Shown: positions 1 through 7,665 of the stretch, in pieces
Layout: each line of letters begins with the position of its first letter
Position numbering within the stretch: the first letter of the stretch is position 1
From: Hyphomicrobiales bacterium
Lineage (GTDB): Bacteria > Pseudomonadota > Alphaproteobacteria > Rhizobiales > Xanthobacteraceae
DNA length: 32,008 nt
Direction of reading: 5' to 3'
Assembly (NCBI GenBank): GCA_003135415.1
Contig: PLBP01000018.1
Location: 695 to 32,702 of the forward strand
Position numbers and translations under genes: made by a program
Notes under the pieces: model-generated
Seen by the model: the letters and a program-made list of their open reading frames with translations, nothing else
Database searches by the model: none
Told to the model about the DNA's origin: nothing

Positions 1-240
<240 letters not shown>

Positions 241-246
241 GATGTG

Positions 247-561
247 TTAAGCGGCTCGTTTCGCCGCGCTGGTCTTTTCGATGACGCCCATGATGTCGGA
301 CTCCTTCATGATCAGGAGTTCCTCGCCGTCGAGTTTTACTTCTGTGCCGGACCACTTGCCGAACAGGACGCGGTCACCCTTCTTGACGTCGATCGGGGTC
401 AATTTGCCGCTCTCGTCGCGGCCGCCGGGGCCGACGGCGATCACTTCGCCTTCTTGCGGCTTCTCCTTCACGGAGTCCGGAATGATGATGCCGCCCGCGG
501 TTTTCTCATCTGCTTGAATGCGGCGGACGACGACGCGGTCGTGTAATGGTCGAAATTTCAT
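247..561 (-). CDS. groES: Co-chaperonin GroES (10 kDa)
   Basis: The 104-residue protein starts [16 protein letters not shown] and contains the mobile-loop region [20 protein letters not shown] and the conserved [20 protein letters not shown] segment, all standard GroES. It forms the heptameric lid of the GroEL chamber. The frame stays open upstream to 687, but the family N-terminus is MKF, and a good Shine-Dalgarno (GGAGGATCTCCT, reading leftward) precedes the ATG at 561, so the longer form is not real. It is the first gene of the groES-groEL operon, with CIRCE about 120 bases upstream. Its C-terminal tail [10 protein letters not shown] is a little longer than the shortest family members. Confidence 0.97.
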   Translation of the reverse strand: MKFRPLHDRVVVRRIQADEKTAGGIIIPDSVKEKPQEGEVIAVGPGGRDESGKLTPIDVKKGDRVLFGKWSGTEVKLDGEELLIMKESDIMGVIEKTSAAKRAA

Positions 562-897
562 AGGAGATCCTCCAAGTCTCTGATTCTGCGAACGTTTTTG
601 AAAAGGCGTGCGGGTCTCCGCCGCCCCCACCGGGCAGATAGTTTGTTGCCGGCCGCCTACAAGGGGCTGATGAAAATTTCTTAGCACTCATTGCTCGTGA
701 GTGACAAGGCTAGGCAAGTCACTGATGAAATTGAATTTTTCGAACAGAGTAAACGCGGATGGCGCGATCTCAGAGCCGCTGTCAGCAGAGTCTTACCTGC
801 GCTGCTAATGCATTGGAACCATACAACAAACTGAAGATTTAAGCTTGCGCTCAGGGGTAGGCGATAGAGGATAGGGCGTGAAGATTCGGAGGGTCGA
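562..897. other. Divergent intergenic region between groES and the usg-like gene
   Basis: This 336-base gap contains the leader of groES, the CIRCE operator and presumably the promoters of both divergent transcripts. Composition is clearly lower in GC than the coding regions. I see no convincing open frame: those crossing it lack recognisable protein character. No clear -35/-10 pair could be chosen by eye for either direction. Confidence 0.6.
681..707 (-). promoter_or_regulatory. CIRCE operator (HrcA binding site) of groESL
   Basis: TTAGCACTC, nine bases, then GAGTGACAA matches the CIRCE inverted repeat TTAGCACTC-N9-GAGTGCTAA. One arm is perfect and the other has a two-base swap near its end. 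CIRCE binds the HrcA repressor and controls groESL in many bacteria including alphaproteobacteria. It lies in the expected place upstream of groES, so heat-shock control by HrcA is the likely regulation. Confidence 0.93.
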
Positions 898-1167
898 ATG
901 ATCTCTGAGGACTTCCGCAAACAGCTCGAAGGTTACGGGCTCACCACGGCAAAAATTCTCTATCGCCTGCCGGACCATCAACGGCTGCTGCAAACCTTCG
1001 TCTGGCAGGACTACGATCTGTTTCCGCGCTTTCCGCAGCTGCAGAAGTTTCTCGATTTCTGGCGGCGGGAGCTGGAAGGACCACTGCATTCGGTGACGGT
1101 CGCGCATGCGCGGCTCATCCACCCATCGGAAATTCGCGCAATGAACGGCGAGTTTTATCTCAACTGA
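898..1167 (+). CDS. usg: Usg family protein
   Basis: An 89-residue protein beginning MISEDFRKQLEGYGLTTAKI and containing RLPDHQRLLQTFVWQDYDL and FPRFPQLQKFLDFWRRELEG. This matches the small alphaproteobacterial Usg family, first noted next to trp genes in Caulobacter; its molecular function is unknown. A GGAGGG ribosome binding site sits just before the ATG. The C-terminus (HARLIHPSEIRAMNGEFYLN) is complete, so the gene is full length. It stands divergent from groES and converges on the DUF899 gene 13 bases away. No trp gene is visible in this window. Confidence 0.85.
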   Translation: MISEDFRKQLEGYGLTTAKILYRLPDHQRLLQTFVWQDYDLFPRFPQLQKFLDFWRRELEGPLHSVTVAHARLIHPSEIRAMNGEFYLN

Positions 1168-1180
1168 TCGCCCGCGTCTT

Positions 1181-1924
1181 TCACGTGCCGTAATCTAGTT
1201 TCGGCTGCCAGTCGGCGCCGCGCCCCTCCGGGGTGTAGTCGAGCGCGTTCCACAGCGGCCAGATCATATCGACATGGCGCGGGTGCTGGCCCTTTTCGGC
1301 CGGGGCGAAAGCCAGCTCCGTCGCATAAAAATGATGGACCGCACCGTTCTTGCGGACGAAGACGTTCAGGATCGGCCGCTGGTTCTCTTTCTCGTCCTCG
1401 GTGAAGTAGTCGCGATTGAAACTGTTGTTCGCTGACGACAGAAAGCGGATGCCGCTCCAACCACGCTCGCGCCGGAGGCGTTCAACGCGCTCGGCCGGCG
1501 ATTTTGCGATGGCGACGAGGCTCGTGCGCTGGCTGATGTGTTTGCTCTCGTGGTCGAGCGCATCGATGATGGAAGAGCAGCTCGGGCAAGCCTTTTCCAT
1601 CTTCGGTCCGTACATGAAACCGTAAACGATCAGCGTGGATTTATCGCCGAACAGCTCTGACAATTTCACCCTGCGCGTTTGGCCGTCCGCGGTCATTTCC
1701 TCGAAGACGTAGTCTTTCGGGATTGCGCCGCCAGCCGGCAGCTTGCGGCGAAGTGCGGCGACGCGCTCGATCTCACGGCGCAGGTCCATTTCAGCCTTGA
1801 GCAGCGCGTTGCGCGCGCCGCGATAGCCGGCGCTTTCGTTCGGGAAGCGCTTGCTATGCAAGGGAGCGGGCTCCTTTTTCGGAGACTTTTTCTTCGCCGG
1901 CTTCTTCTTCGCGGTTTTCGCCAT
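1181..1924 (-). CDS. DUF899 family thioredoxin-like protein with Lys-rich N-terminus
   Basis: A 247-residue protein. Residues 1-19 are a Lys/Pro/Ala-rich tail (MAKTAKKKPAKKKSPKKEP). From about residue 26 the DUF899 fold begins, with YVFEEMTADGQTRRVKLSELF, a STLIVYGFMYGP strand and a CPSC pair (C113, C116) at the thioredoxin-type active site. The C-terminal part has FNRDYF and HPRHVDMIWPLWNALDYTPEGRG, typical of the family. These proteins are predicted dithiol/disulfide or peroxiredoxin-like enzymes; substrates are unknown. The ATG at 1924 has GAAGGG upstream; a longer in-frame version from 1939 would begin with TTG and lose that site. The basic tail is not needed for the fold and might bind nucleic acid (inference). 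Confidence 0.85.
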   Translation of the reverse strand: MAKTAKKKPAKKKSPKKEPAPLHSKRFPNESAGYRGARNALLKAEMDLRREIERVAALRRKLPAGGAIPKDYVFEEMTADGQTRRVKLSELFGDKSTLIVYGFMYGPKMEKACPSCSSIIDALDHESKHISQRTSLVAIAKSPAERVERLRRERGWSGIRFLSSANNSFNRDYFTEDEKENQRPILNVFVRKNGAVHHFYATELAFAPAEKGQHPRHVDMIWPLWNALDYTPEGRGADWQPKLDYGT

Positions 1925-2027
1925 GGCATTTCCCTTCAAGCGCGGAGAAAGAATAACGCTTGGTGTCGTTCTGCACTCTGTGGCAATTTGATTCAGTCAG
2001 AAAACATTCGATCAAAGGGAATGTTCC

Positions 2028-2399
2028 ATGCGCATCCGGTTCGAAATGGGCGGCGTTTCGCTCGAGGCCGAATTGCTCGACACGCCGACCGCGAAGGCGA
2101 TCGCGGCGAAGCTGCCGATCAGTTCGGAGGCCATGACCTGGGGCGAGGAGGTCTATTTCGAAATCCCGGTGAAGGCCGCGCGCGAGAAGGATGCCAAGGC
2201 CGTCATCACGCCGGGCGAGATCGCCTATTGGCCCGACGGCAACGCCATCGCAATCGGCTTCGGGCGGACGCCGATCTCACAGAATGGCGAAACGCGGCTA
2301 GCGTCCCCCTGCAACATCTGGGCGAAGGCGCTCGGTGACGTGAAAACGCTCAAGTCCGTGCGCGCGGGCACCAAGATCGAAGTCAAGAAGCTTTCTTGA
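2028..2399 (+). CDS. Cyclophilin-like fold protein (TM1367-type)
   Basis: A 123-residue protein with the features of the cyclophilin-like family: MRIRFEMGGVSLEAELLDTPTA, then MTWGEEVYFEIP, then PGEIAYWPDGNAIAIGFGRTP and SPCNIWAKALGDV. The family has a cyclophilin-like beta-barrel but usually lacks demonstrated prolyl isomerase activity, so function is unassigned. Length is normal for the family. The start has a reasonable purine-rich stretch (AAAGGGAATG) upstream. Its last 17 bases overlap, tail to tail, the end of the broken membrane gene on the other strand. Confidence 0.8.
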   Translation: MRIRFEMGGVSLEAELLDTPTAKAIAAKLPISSEAMTWGEEVYFEIPVKAAREKDAKAVITPGEIAYWPDGNAIAIGFGRTPISQNGETRLASPCNIWAKALGDVKTLKSVRAGTKIEVKKLS

Positions 2400-3060
2400 C
2401 GAGAGGCGCCTCGACCTTCGCCTCGCGGTGGCGGTCGACCCACCACGCCCACACCACCATAATCAAAGCCGCAATTCCGCCCCAGGCGAGCACCGTCAGA
2501 TTCGGCGGTGGCGGCGAGACGAGCGTCGAGAGATAGAGCAGCACCAGAAATGCGATCAGCGCGTAGAGGCCAAAGGCGCCGATCCGGTCCTTGGCGCGCG
2601 TTGCACGGAAATAGAGAAAAAGACCGACGCCGAAGAACAGGAATTCGAGCGCAAGCGTTCCCGCCATCGAGTTCCAAAGTCCCAGCCCGAATTTCTCGCT
2701 GCCGGGAAACAACGGCAGGTCGGGCCGGTGCACCAGCACGTCGAGAAACCAGTGACTGAGCACGACGAGGCCCGCAAGCGCACCGACCTGCCAGTCGCGC
2801 GTGACGTAGCCATAGAGGAGGTTGAAGGCGAGCGCCCAGACGACCGCGGCCAAGAGGCTGTGCGAATAGGGATAGAACACAAAGTCGAACGGCGACATCC
2901 GCATTAGCCCCGGCACGATGCGCACGATCTCGATATTGCCGAGCACGAGCACGGGCTAGACGAGGTCTAGCCACATGGTGGCGAGGAAGAAGATGCCCAG
3001 CGATGCGCGGGGCGCCGCCGCTTTGGCGGCGAAGGCAATGCCATGATGACCGATGAACAT
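2383..3060 (-). pseudogene. Integral membrane metal-dependent hydrolase-like protein, interrupted by an in-frame TAG
   Basis: From the ATG at 3060 the frame reads MFIGHHGIAFAAKAAAPRAS, continues LGIFFLATMWLDLV, hits TAG at 2956-2958, and resumes at once with PVLVLGNIEIVRIVPG through to the stop at 2383. Without the TAG this is one protein of 225 residues, with the N-terminal GHHG, a YPYSHSL segment, HWFLDVLVHRPDLPLF and several membrane helices. That pattern fits the YdjM-type membrane hydrolases (LexA-regulated in E. coli). The stop replaces a codon where W is expected (DLVWPVLVL), a single TGG to TAG change. The downstream part could restart at a GTG at 2952, giving 189 residues without the GHHG motif, but no good ribosome site is visible there. 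Confidence 0.78.
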
Positions 3061-3217
3061 CGACGCACTATAGAGGAAACGGCGCGCTCATAAACACGAC
3101 TATCGTTCGTGGATTGGCGATATTTACCCAGCCTGATTGCAAAACTGGAGGGGGCGGGATAAGCGTCGCCGCCTTGCGGGCCGGCATGGCTTCGCGTTCG
3201 AAATTCAGAGGTGATTC

Positions 3218-4240
3218 ATGTTCGGCTTCTTCCGTACGCTCGGCTTCGCGGCTGTTCTCGCGCTCGCTCCGCTCGCCGCCGCCGAAGCGCAGACCACGAC
3301 GCCGATCCGTCTCGGCTACATCCCGGTGATGGGGGTCGCGCAAATCTTCGTCGCCGAGGGCGAGGGCTGGACCAAGGAAAAAGGCCTCGACATCAAATTC
3401 GCGAGCTTCGAGTCGGGCCCCAACATGATCCAGGCGCTCGCCTCCGGCACGCTCGACGTCTATGTCGCGGGGCTCGCGCCGCTCCTCGTCGCGCGCGCGA
3501 AGGGGCAGGACATTCGCGTCGTCGCGGCGACGGTGGTGGAGGAGATGGGCGTTGCCGCCGGGCTTGCGCTCGCGCCGTTTTTCAATGGCGGCAAGGGTAC
3601 CGCCGCCGGCTTCAAGGCGTTCCGCGAAAAGAACGGCCGGCCGGCGAAGCTCGCAACGCAGCCGATCGGCTCGGGACCGAACGCCACGCTGCAATACTGG
3701 CTGTGGGAGCAACTGAAGGTCGACCGCGCCGATGTCGACATCATCGAGATGGGCATCGACGCGACGCAGCGCGCGATCCTCACCGGTGCGGTCGAGGGCG
3801 GCAACATTCGCGAGCCCGCGCTCACTATCGCGCAGCGCCAGAACCCGAACATCAAGCTGGTGGCGACCGGCGCCGACATGTTTCCGAATTTCCCCGGCGT
3901 CGTGGTCGCGGTCCCGGGCGCCTTCGCCGACAAGCATCCGAAGGCGGTCGAGGACCTCGTGCGCCTCGTGATCCGCGCGACCAAGCTCCTGGAAACCGAT
4001 CCTGCGCGCGCCGCACCTCATGTCGGCGTCGGGCTTGGCAAGGGGCTGGTTCCGAACGACGTTATTCTCACGGCGCTGAAGTCGCCGCAGACGCACTTCA
4101 CCTCTGATCCCCGCCGCATCATCGAGTCGACCGCGAAGTTGCAGGACTATCAGGTGAAGCTCGGCGCGCTCGCCAAGGCAGAGCCGCTTGACGGGCTGTT
4201 CGCGATCGACGTTTACGAGCGCGCGGCTTCCGGCAACTGA
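3218..4240 (+). CDS. ABC transporter periplasmic substrate-binding protein, NitT/TauT/SsuA type
   Basis: A 340-residue protein with a signal peptide (MFGFFRTLGFAAVLALAPLA, cleavage likely after AEA near residue 24). The mature part opens IRLGYIPVMGVAQIFVAEGEGW, followed by GLDIKFASFESGPNMIQALASGTLDV, the classical opening of the SsuA/TauA/NrtA-like family. It would capture the substrate in the periplasm and hand it to the permease 2 bases downstream. A GAGGTG ribosome site precedes the ATG. Ligand cannot be read from the sequence: members bind sulfonates, taurine, nitrate, pyrimidine precursors or other small anions. The gene is intact and typical in length. Confidence 0.9.
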   Translation: MFGFFRTLGFAAVLALAPLAAAEAQTTTPIRLGYIPVMGVAQIFVAEGEGWTKEKGLDIKFASFESGPNMIQALASGTLDVYVAGLAPLLVARAKGQDIRVVAATVVEEMGVAAGLALAPFFNGGKGTAAGFKAFREKNGRPAKLATQPIGSGPNATLQYWLWEQLKVDRADVDIIEMGIDATQRAILTGAVEGGNIREPALTIAQRQNPNIKLVATGADMFPNFPGVVVAVPGAFADKHPKAVEDLVRLVIRATKLLETDPARAAPHVGVGLGKGLVPNDVILTALKSPQTHFTSDPRRIIESTAKLQDYQVKLGALAKAEPLDGLFAIDVYERAASGN

Positions 4241-4242
4241 AT

Positions 4243-4995
4243 ATGAAGCGCGGCCGGGAGATCGCGCTCGCGGCGCTCGGTTTCGCGGTCTTCCTGGCGC
4301 TATGGGAGGCGTTTCCGCGGCTCGGATTGGTTTCCGCCGACACGCTGCCGCCGCCGAGCGCCTTGCCCGCCGCGTTCTATCGCGAACTCACATCCGGCAT
4401 TTGGATCTCGGCGCTCTCCGCGAGCATCAGTCATTATCTCGAGGGCCTCGTATTCGGCTGCGGATTGGGCGTCGCCTTCGGCGTTGCGACCGGCTTGTGG
4501 CGCAGCATGGAGGCGGCGCTGTCGTGGATCGTGCGCACGTTGCGGCCGATTCCGGGGATCGCCTGGATTCCGTTCGCGATCCTTTGGTTCGGCATCGAGC
4601 CAGCGGCCGCGGTCTTCATCATCTCGATCGGCGTGTTCTGGATTTCCTATTTCGCGACGCTCTCTGCCGTGCGCGCGGTCGACCGCGAACTCGTCGAGGT
4701 CGCCGAGGCCTTCGGCTTTCGCCGCGCCGACCAGAAGCTTCTGAAGGTCATCCTGCCGGCGGCAGCACCCGGCATTCTCGGTGGTCTCCGCACCGCCATC
4801 GGCCAGGCGTGGATGGCGGTGGTGGCGGCGGAACTCTTCGGCGTGTTTGGCCTCGGAAACCGCATGATGCAGGCCTCGAACCTCTTGGCGAGCGATATCG
4901 TCGTGGTCTACATGGCGACGATGGCGGCGCTCTACGGCCTGATCGACACCGGCTTCGTCGCTGCGCAAAATTGGCTGCTGAAATGGAAGCAGTAA
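4243..4995 (+). CDS. ABC transporter permease, SsuC/TauC type
   Basis: A 250-residue inner membrane protein with about six hydrophobic helices. The cytoplasmic EAA loop is visible at about residues 153-184 (EVAEAFGFRRADQKLLKVI then LPAAAPGILGGLR), which couples to the ATPase. ALWEAFPRLGLVSADTLPPP near the N-terminus is typical of the BPD_transp_1 permeases of NitT/TauT systems. It starts 2 bases after the binding protein stop and its end overlaps the ATPase start by 13 bases, so translation is probably coupled. It is intact. Confidence 0.92.
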   Translation: MKRGREIALAALGFAVFLALWEAFPRLGLVSADTLPPPSALPAAFYRELTSGIWISALSASISHYLEGLVFGCGLGVAFGVATGLWRSMEAALSWIVRTLRPIPGIAWIPFAILWFGIEPAAAVFIISIGVFWISYFATLSAVRAVDRELVEVAEAFGFRRADQKLLKVILPAAAPGILGGLRTAIGQAWMAVVAAELFGVFGLGNRMMQASNLLASDIVVVYMATMAALYGLIDTGFVAAQNWLLKWKQ

Positions 4996-5741
4996 TCGAG
5001 CTCGATCATATCGGGCTCTCCTTTGAGCGCGACGGCCGAAAAACCGAGGTGCTGCGCGACTTTTCGCTTGCGGTTGGGCGCGGGGAATTCGTCGCCATCG
5101 TCGGCCCATCGGGCGTCGGCAAGTCGACGTTGCTGCGCGTAGTCGCCGGTCTTTTGAAGCCCGAGAAAGGCGACGTCATTATCCGCGCACAGGCGAGCCG
5201 CGGACGTTTGCCGGTCGCGCTCGTATTCCAGGACGCGCGGCTGCTGCCGTGGCGGCGGGTGTTCGATAATGTTGGCTTCGGCCTCGAACATGGCGGCGTA
5301 TCGAAAGCCCTGCGCAAGCAGCACATCGCGGAGGCGCTCTCGCTGGTCGGGCTTTCCGCCTATAGCGAGCGCTATCCGCACGAATTGTCGGGCGGCCAGC
5401 GCCAACGCGTGTCGCTTGCCCGCGCGCTCGCGGTCGATCCGGAAATCCTCCTGATGGACGAGCCGTTCTCCGCGCTCGATGCGATCACGCGCGAGGGATT
5501 GCAGGATCAACTGATCCGCATCCGGGCGTTGACGAAAAAGACGGTGCTCTTCGTCACCCACGACATCGAGGAGGCGGCGTATCTTGCCGACCGTATCGTG
5601 GCGCTAGTCGGCGAGCCCGCGAGCGTCGGCATGACGGTGGAGGTGCAGAAGCCGCAGCCGCGCCGGCGCAACGATCCGGCGGTATTGGAGGCGGTGGGGA
5701 AGCTGCGCGGCGAACTCTCGGCCGCGGCGGCGATGCTTTAG
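4983..5741 (+). CDS. ABC transporter ATP-binding protein, SsuB/TauB type
   Basis: A 252-residue ATPase starting at the ATG at 4983, inside the permease gene. Visible motifs: Walker A GPSGVGKST (41-49), Q-loop FQDARLLPW (Q83), signature LSGGQ (135-139), Walker B ILLMDEP (D159, catalytic E160) and the switch histidine in VTHD (H193). The frame is open far upstream to 4188, but that part only shadows the permease in another frame. RLLPW is characteristic of the nitrate/sulfonate/taurine ATPases. It closes a three-gene importer; 20 bases later a long inverted repeat begins, which may act as the 3' boundary. Confidence 0.94.
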   Translation: MEAVIELDHIGLSFERDGRKTEVLRDFSLAVGRGEFVAIVGPSGVGKSTLLRVVAGLLKPEKGDVIIRAQASRGRLPVALVFQDARLLPWRRVFDNVGFGLEHGGVSKALRKQHIAEALSLVGLSAYSERYPHELSGGQRQRVSLARALAVDPEILLMDEPFSALDAITREGLQDQLIRIRALTKKTVLFVTHDIEEAAYLADRIVALVGEPASVGMTVEVQKPQPRRRNDPAVLEAVGKLRGELSAAAAML

Positions 5742-5761
5742 AGAGTAAGTCGCTTTATTTT

Positions 5762-5963
5762 CCCTCTCCCCTTGTGGGAGAGGGTGGTTCGAAATTGCGT
5801 CAGCAAGCGAGAACCGGGAGAGGGGGCTGAATTTCGGCGCAGCTTTTCGCTCGCTCTGCTCGCGAACCCCTCTCCCGCCTCGCTCACACGCAGGCGAGTT
5901 TATGCAGCCTGCGCAAGCTTGGCTGCGTGTTCGCTCGGCACCCTCTCCCACAAGGGGAGAGGG
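5762..5963. repeat. Long inverted repeat with 25-base perfect ends
   Basis: The 25 bases at 5762-5786 (beginning CCCTCTCCCCTTGTGGGAGA) return as an exact reverse complement at 5939-5963. Each end is also itself a small hairpin (CCCTCTCCC...GGGAGAGGG). Inside, GGGAGAGGGG (5817-5826) and CCCCTCTCCCG (5867-5877) form a nested inverted pair. The element fills almost the whole gap between the convergent ABC and SDR genes. The CCCTCTCCC...GGGAGAGGG motif is a frequent intergenic repeat in Bradyrhizobium-like genomes (recalled), and a single related hairpin occurs at 29208-29230. No protein frame is convincing inside. Confidence 0.85.
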
Positions 5964-5975
5964 GAAGAAGAGTGG

Positions 5976-6725
5976 CTAACCGCGCCCGACGAACGGCATC
6001 TTGCTTGCCATGATCGTCATGAACAGGATATTCGAGTCGAGCGGCAGCGCCGCCATGTGCACCACGGCCTTGGCCACGTCCTCGACATCCATACGCGGCT
6101 CGGGCGCCATCGCGCCGCTCGGTTGCAATACGCCGGTTTTCATGCGCTCGGTCATCGGCGTCGCCGCATTGCCGATGTCGATCTGGCCGCAGGCGATATC
6201 GTAGGCGCGGCCGTCGAGGGCGCTGGATTTCGTCAACCCCGTGATCGCGTGCTTGGTCGAGGTGTAGGGCGAGGAGAACGGCCGCGGCGCATGCGCCGAG
6301 ATCGAGCCGTTGTTGATGATGCGGCCACCTCGCGGCTTCTGCTCCTTCATGATTTTGAACGCTTCCTGCGTGCACAGAAACGGCCCGGTGAGGTTCGCGG
6401 CGACGACCGCGCTCCATTGCTCGTAGGTCAATTCCTCCAGCGGCACAGGCGGCGCGCCCATGCCGGCGTTGTTGAACAGGAGATCGAGGCGGCCGAACTG
6501 GTCCTTCACCTTGGCGAACAGCGCTTTCACCGAGGCCGGGTCGCCGACATTGGTCGGCACCACGAGCGTCTTGCCCTTCGCCTGCTTCGCGGTCTCGTCG
6601 AGCGGTTCCTTGCGGCGGCCGGCGAGGACGACCGCGTAGCCCGCTTTCACGAGCGCGATCGCCGCGGCCTTGCCGATGCCGGTACCCGCGCCGGTGACGA
6701 GGGCGACTTTCTGCACTTCAGCCAT
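5976..6725 (-). CDS. SDR family NAD(P)-dependent oxidoreductase
   Basis: A 249-residue classical short-chain dehydrogenase. The cofactor motif TGAGTGIG is at 11-18, NNAG at 85-88, the structural N111, and the catalytic set S141, Y154, K158 (YTSTK). GRR at 36-38 after the second strand suggests NADP preference (inference). The substrate cannot be predicted. The ATG at 6725 has GGGAGGAAAATC before it. It begins 43 bases after the end of the Anbu gene on the same strand and could be the last gene of that transcript, although SDRs are so common that this may be chance. Confidence 0.92.
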   Translation of the reverse strand: MAEVQKVALVTGAGTGIGKAAAIALVKAGYAVVLAGRRKEPLDETAKQAKGKTLVVPTNVGDPASVKALFAKVKDQFGRLDLLFNNAGMGAPPVPLEELTYEQWSAVVAANLTGPFLCTQEAFKIMKEQKPRGGRIINNGSISAHAPRPFSSPYTSTKHAITGLTKSSALDGRAYDIACGQIDIGNAATPMTERMKTGVLQPSGAMAPEPRMDVEDVAKAVVHMAALPLDSNILFMTIMASKMPFVGRG

Positions 6726-6768
6726 GATTTTCCTCCCGGTTCATTTTTTTTCGAAGACGAATGGCGCG

Positions 6769-7521
6769 CTATTTCTTGCCGATGTTGGCGTAAGGCGGGC
6801 GCGGGATCGCCATGTGCGCCGCGCGCAGCGCCGACGACCAGCGCTCGCGCAGATCGGTGAAGTAGGGCTCGCCCGGCTCGATGCGGTAGCTCAACTCGGT
6901 TTGCAGCGAGTCGCGGCGGATAATGGCAAGATCGATGGGGAGGCCCACCGCGAGGTTCGAGCGCATGGTCGAGTCCATCGAGATCAGCCCGATCTTGAGC
7001 GCGTCGTAGAGATCGGTGTCGTATTTCACGGCGCGGTCGAGAATGGGCTTGCCGTATTTGTGCTCGCCGATCTGCAAATATGGCGTGTCGACGGTGCACT
7101 CGATGAAATTGCCGGCGGCGTAAATCATGAAAAGCCGGAGCCGGCGGCCGGCGATCTGGCCGCCAAAGAGAAACGCGACGTCGAACTTCACGTCGGCCTG
7201 TTCGAGCGCACCACCCTCCATGTTGTGAACCATGCGGAGCGCCCGGCCGATGCGTTGCGCCGCCTGGAACAAGGTGGGCGCATCGGTCAGCCGCTCGCGC
7301 TCGCCGGTTTCCGGGTTCTCGATGCCTTCGTTGAGCATGCTGAGCACGGTTTGCGACAGCGACAGATTGCCGGCGGAGGCGAGCGCCATGATGCTCTTGC
7401 CCGGCTCCTCGAAGACGTGGAGCTTGCGAAAGGTCGAGACGTTATCGAGGCCCGCATTGGTGCGGGTGTCCCCGATCATCACGAGGCCTTCGCGGACGAG
7501 AATGCCGCAGCAATAGGTCAT
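6769..7521 (-). CDS. Proteasome-type peptidase Anbu (ancestral beta subunit)
   Basis: The protein (250 residues from the ATG at 7521) begins MTYCCGILVREGLVMIGDTR, then TNAGLDNVSTFRKL. This is the Anbu/COG3484 N-terminus: after Met removal Thr1 is the nucleophile, with Asp17 (GDTR) and a Lys at 32 in the usual proteasome places. The frame extends to an ATG at 7536, but that would bury the threonine behind MGHDL; a GGGG site lies 10 bases before the chosen ATG. Anbu proteins form open helical rings in the cytoplasm; natural substrates are unknown. It follows the transglutaminase gene on the same strand after a gap of 144 bases holding two palindromes. ATP-grasp, alpha-E and transglutaminase neighbours are the classical Anbu context. 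Confidence 0.93.
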   Translation of the reverse strand: MTYCCGILVREGLVMIGDTRTNAGLDNVSTFRKLHVFEEPGKSIMALASAGNLSLSQTVLSMLNEGIENPETGERERLTDAPTLFQAAQRIGRALRMVHNMEGGALEQADVKFDVAFLFGGQIAGRRLRLFMIYAAGNFIECTVDTPYLQIGEHKYGKPILDRAVKYDTDLYDALKIGLISMDSTMRSNLAVGLPIDLAIIRRDSLQTELSYRIEPGEPYFTDLRERWSSALRAAHMAIPRPPYANIGKK

Positions 7522-7534
7522 CAAGTCATGCCCC

Positions 7535-7599
7535 ATCGAAGCCGGATTTATCCGACTTCGATCAATCTAAAGTGCCGAACTCGGGTAGACCCGAGTTCG
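7535..7599. repeat. Composite palindrome (P2 + P1) inside the Anbu operon
   Basis: Two hairpins lie side by side. The first has arms ATCGAAGCCGGAT (7535-7547) and ATCCGACTTCGAT (7550-7562), one mismatch. The second has perfect arms CGAACTCGGGT (7576-7586) and ACCCGAGTTCG (7589-7599) with a two-base loop. The same two modules recur at 23637-23714 and 28178-28232. The element lies between the transglutaminase and Anbu genes and touches the 5' edge of the Anbu frame; it could weaken transcription into Anbu or protect a processed mRNA end. Confidence 0.88.
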
Positions 7600-7665
7600 A
7601 TTAACGCGCGAATTTATAGCGGGCGGGCGAGGGAAGATCGAGAGGCAAGCGCGCCGGAAACTCGG

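Noticed and set aside
815-839. Possible EcfG promoter before the usg-like gene
   Set aside because: GGAAC is present at 815-819, but the sequence sixteen bases on is GATT, not CGTT.
1679-2338. Open frame of 219 codons on the plus strand
   Set aside because: It overlaps DUF899 in antisense and the cyclophilin-like gene in another frame, and its composition is that of a shadow frame.
3068-4096. 342-codon antisense frame opposite the substrate-binding protein
   Set aside because: High Arg/Glu shadow frame without motifs, opposite a clear gene with signal peptide.
4188-4982. A long open frame that runs into the ABC ATPase from 4188
   Set aside because: It lies in another frame across the real permease, is Arg/His rich and lacks protein motifs; the ATPase begins at 4983.
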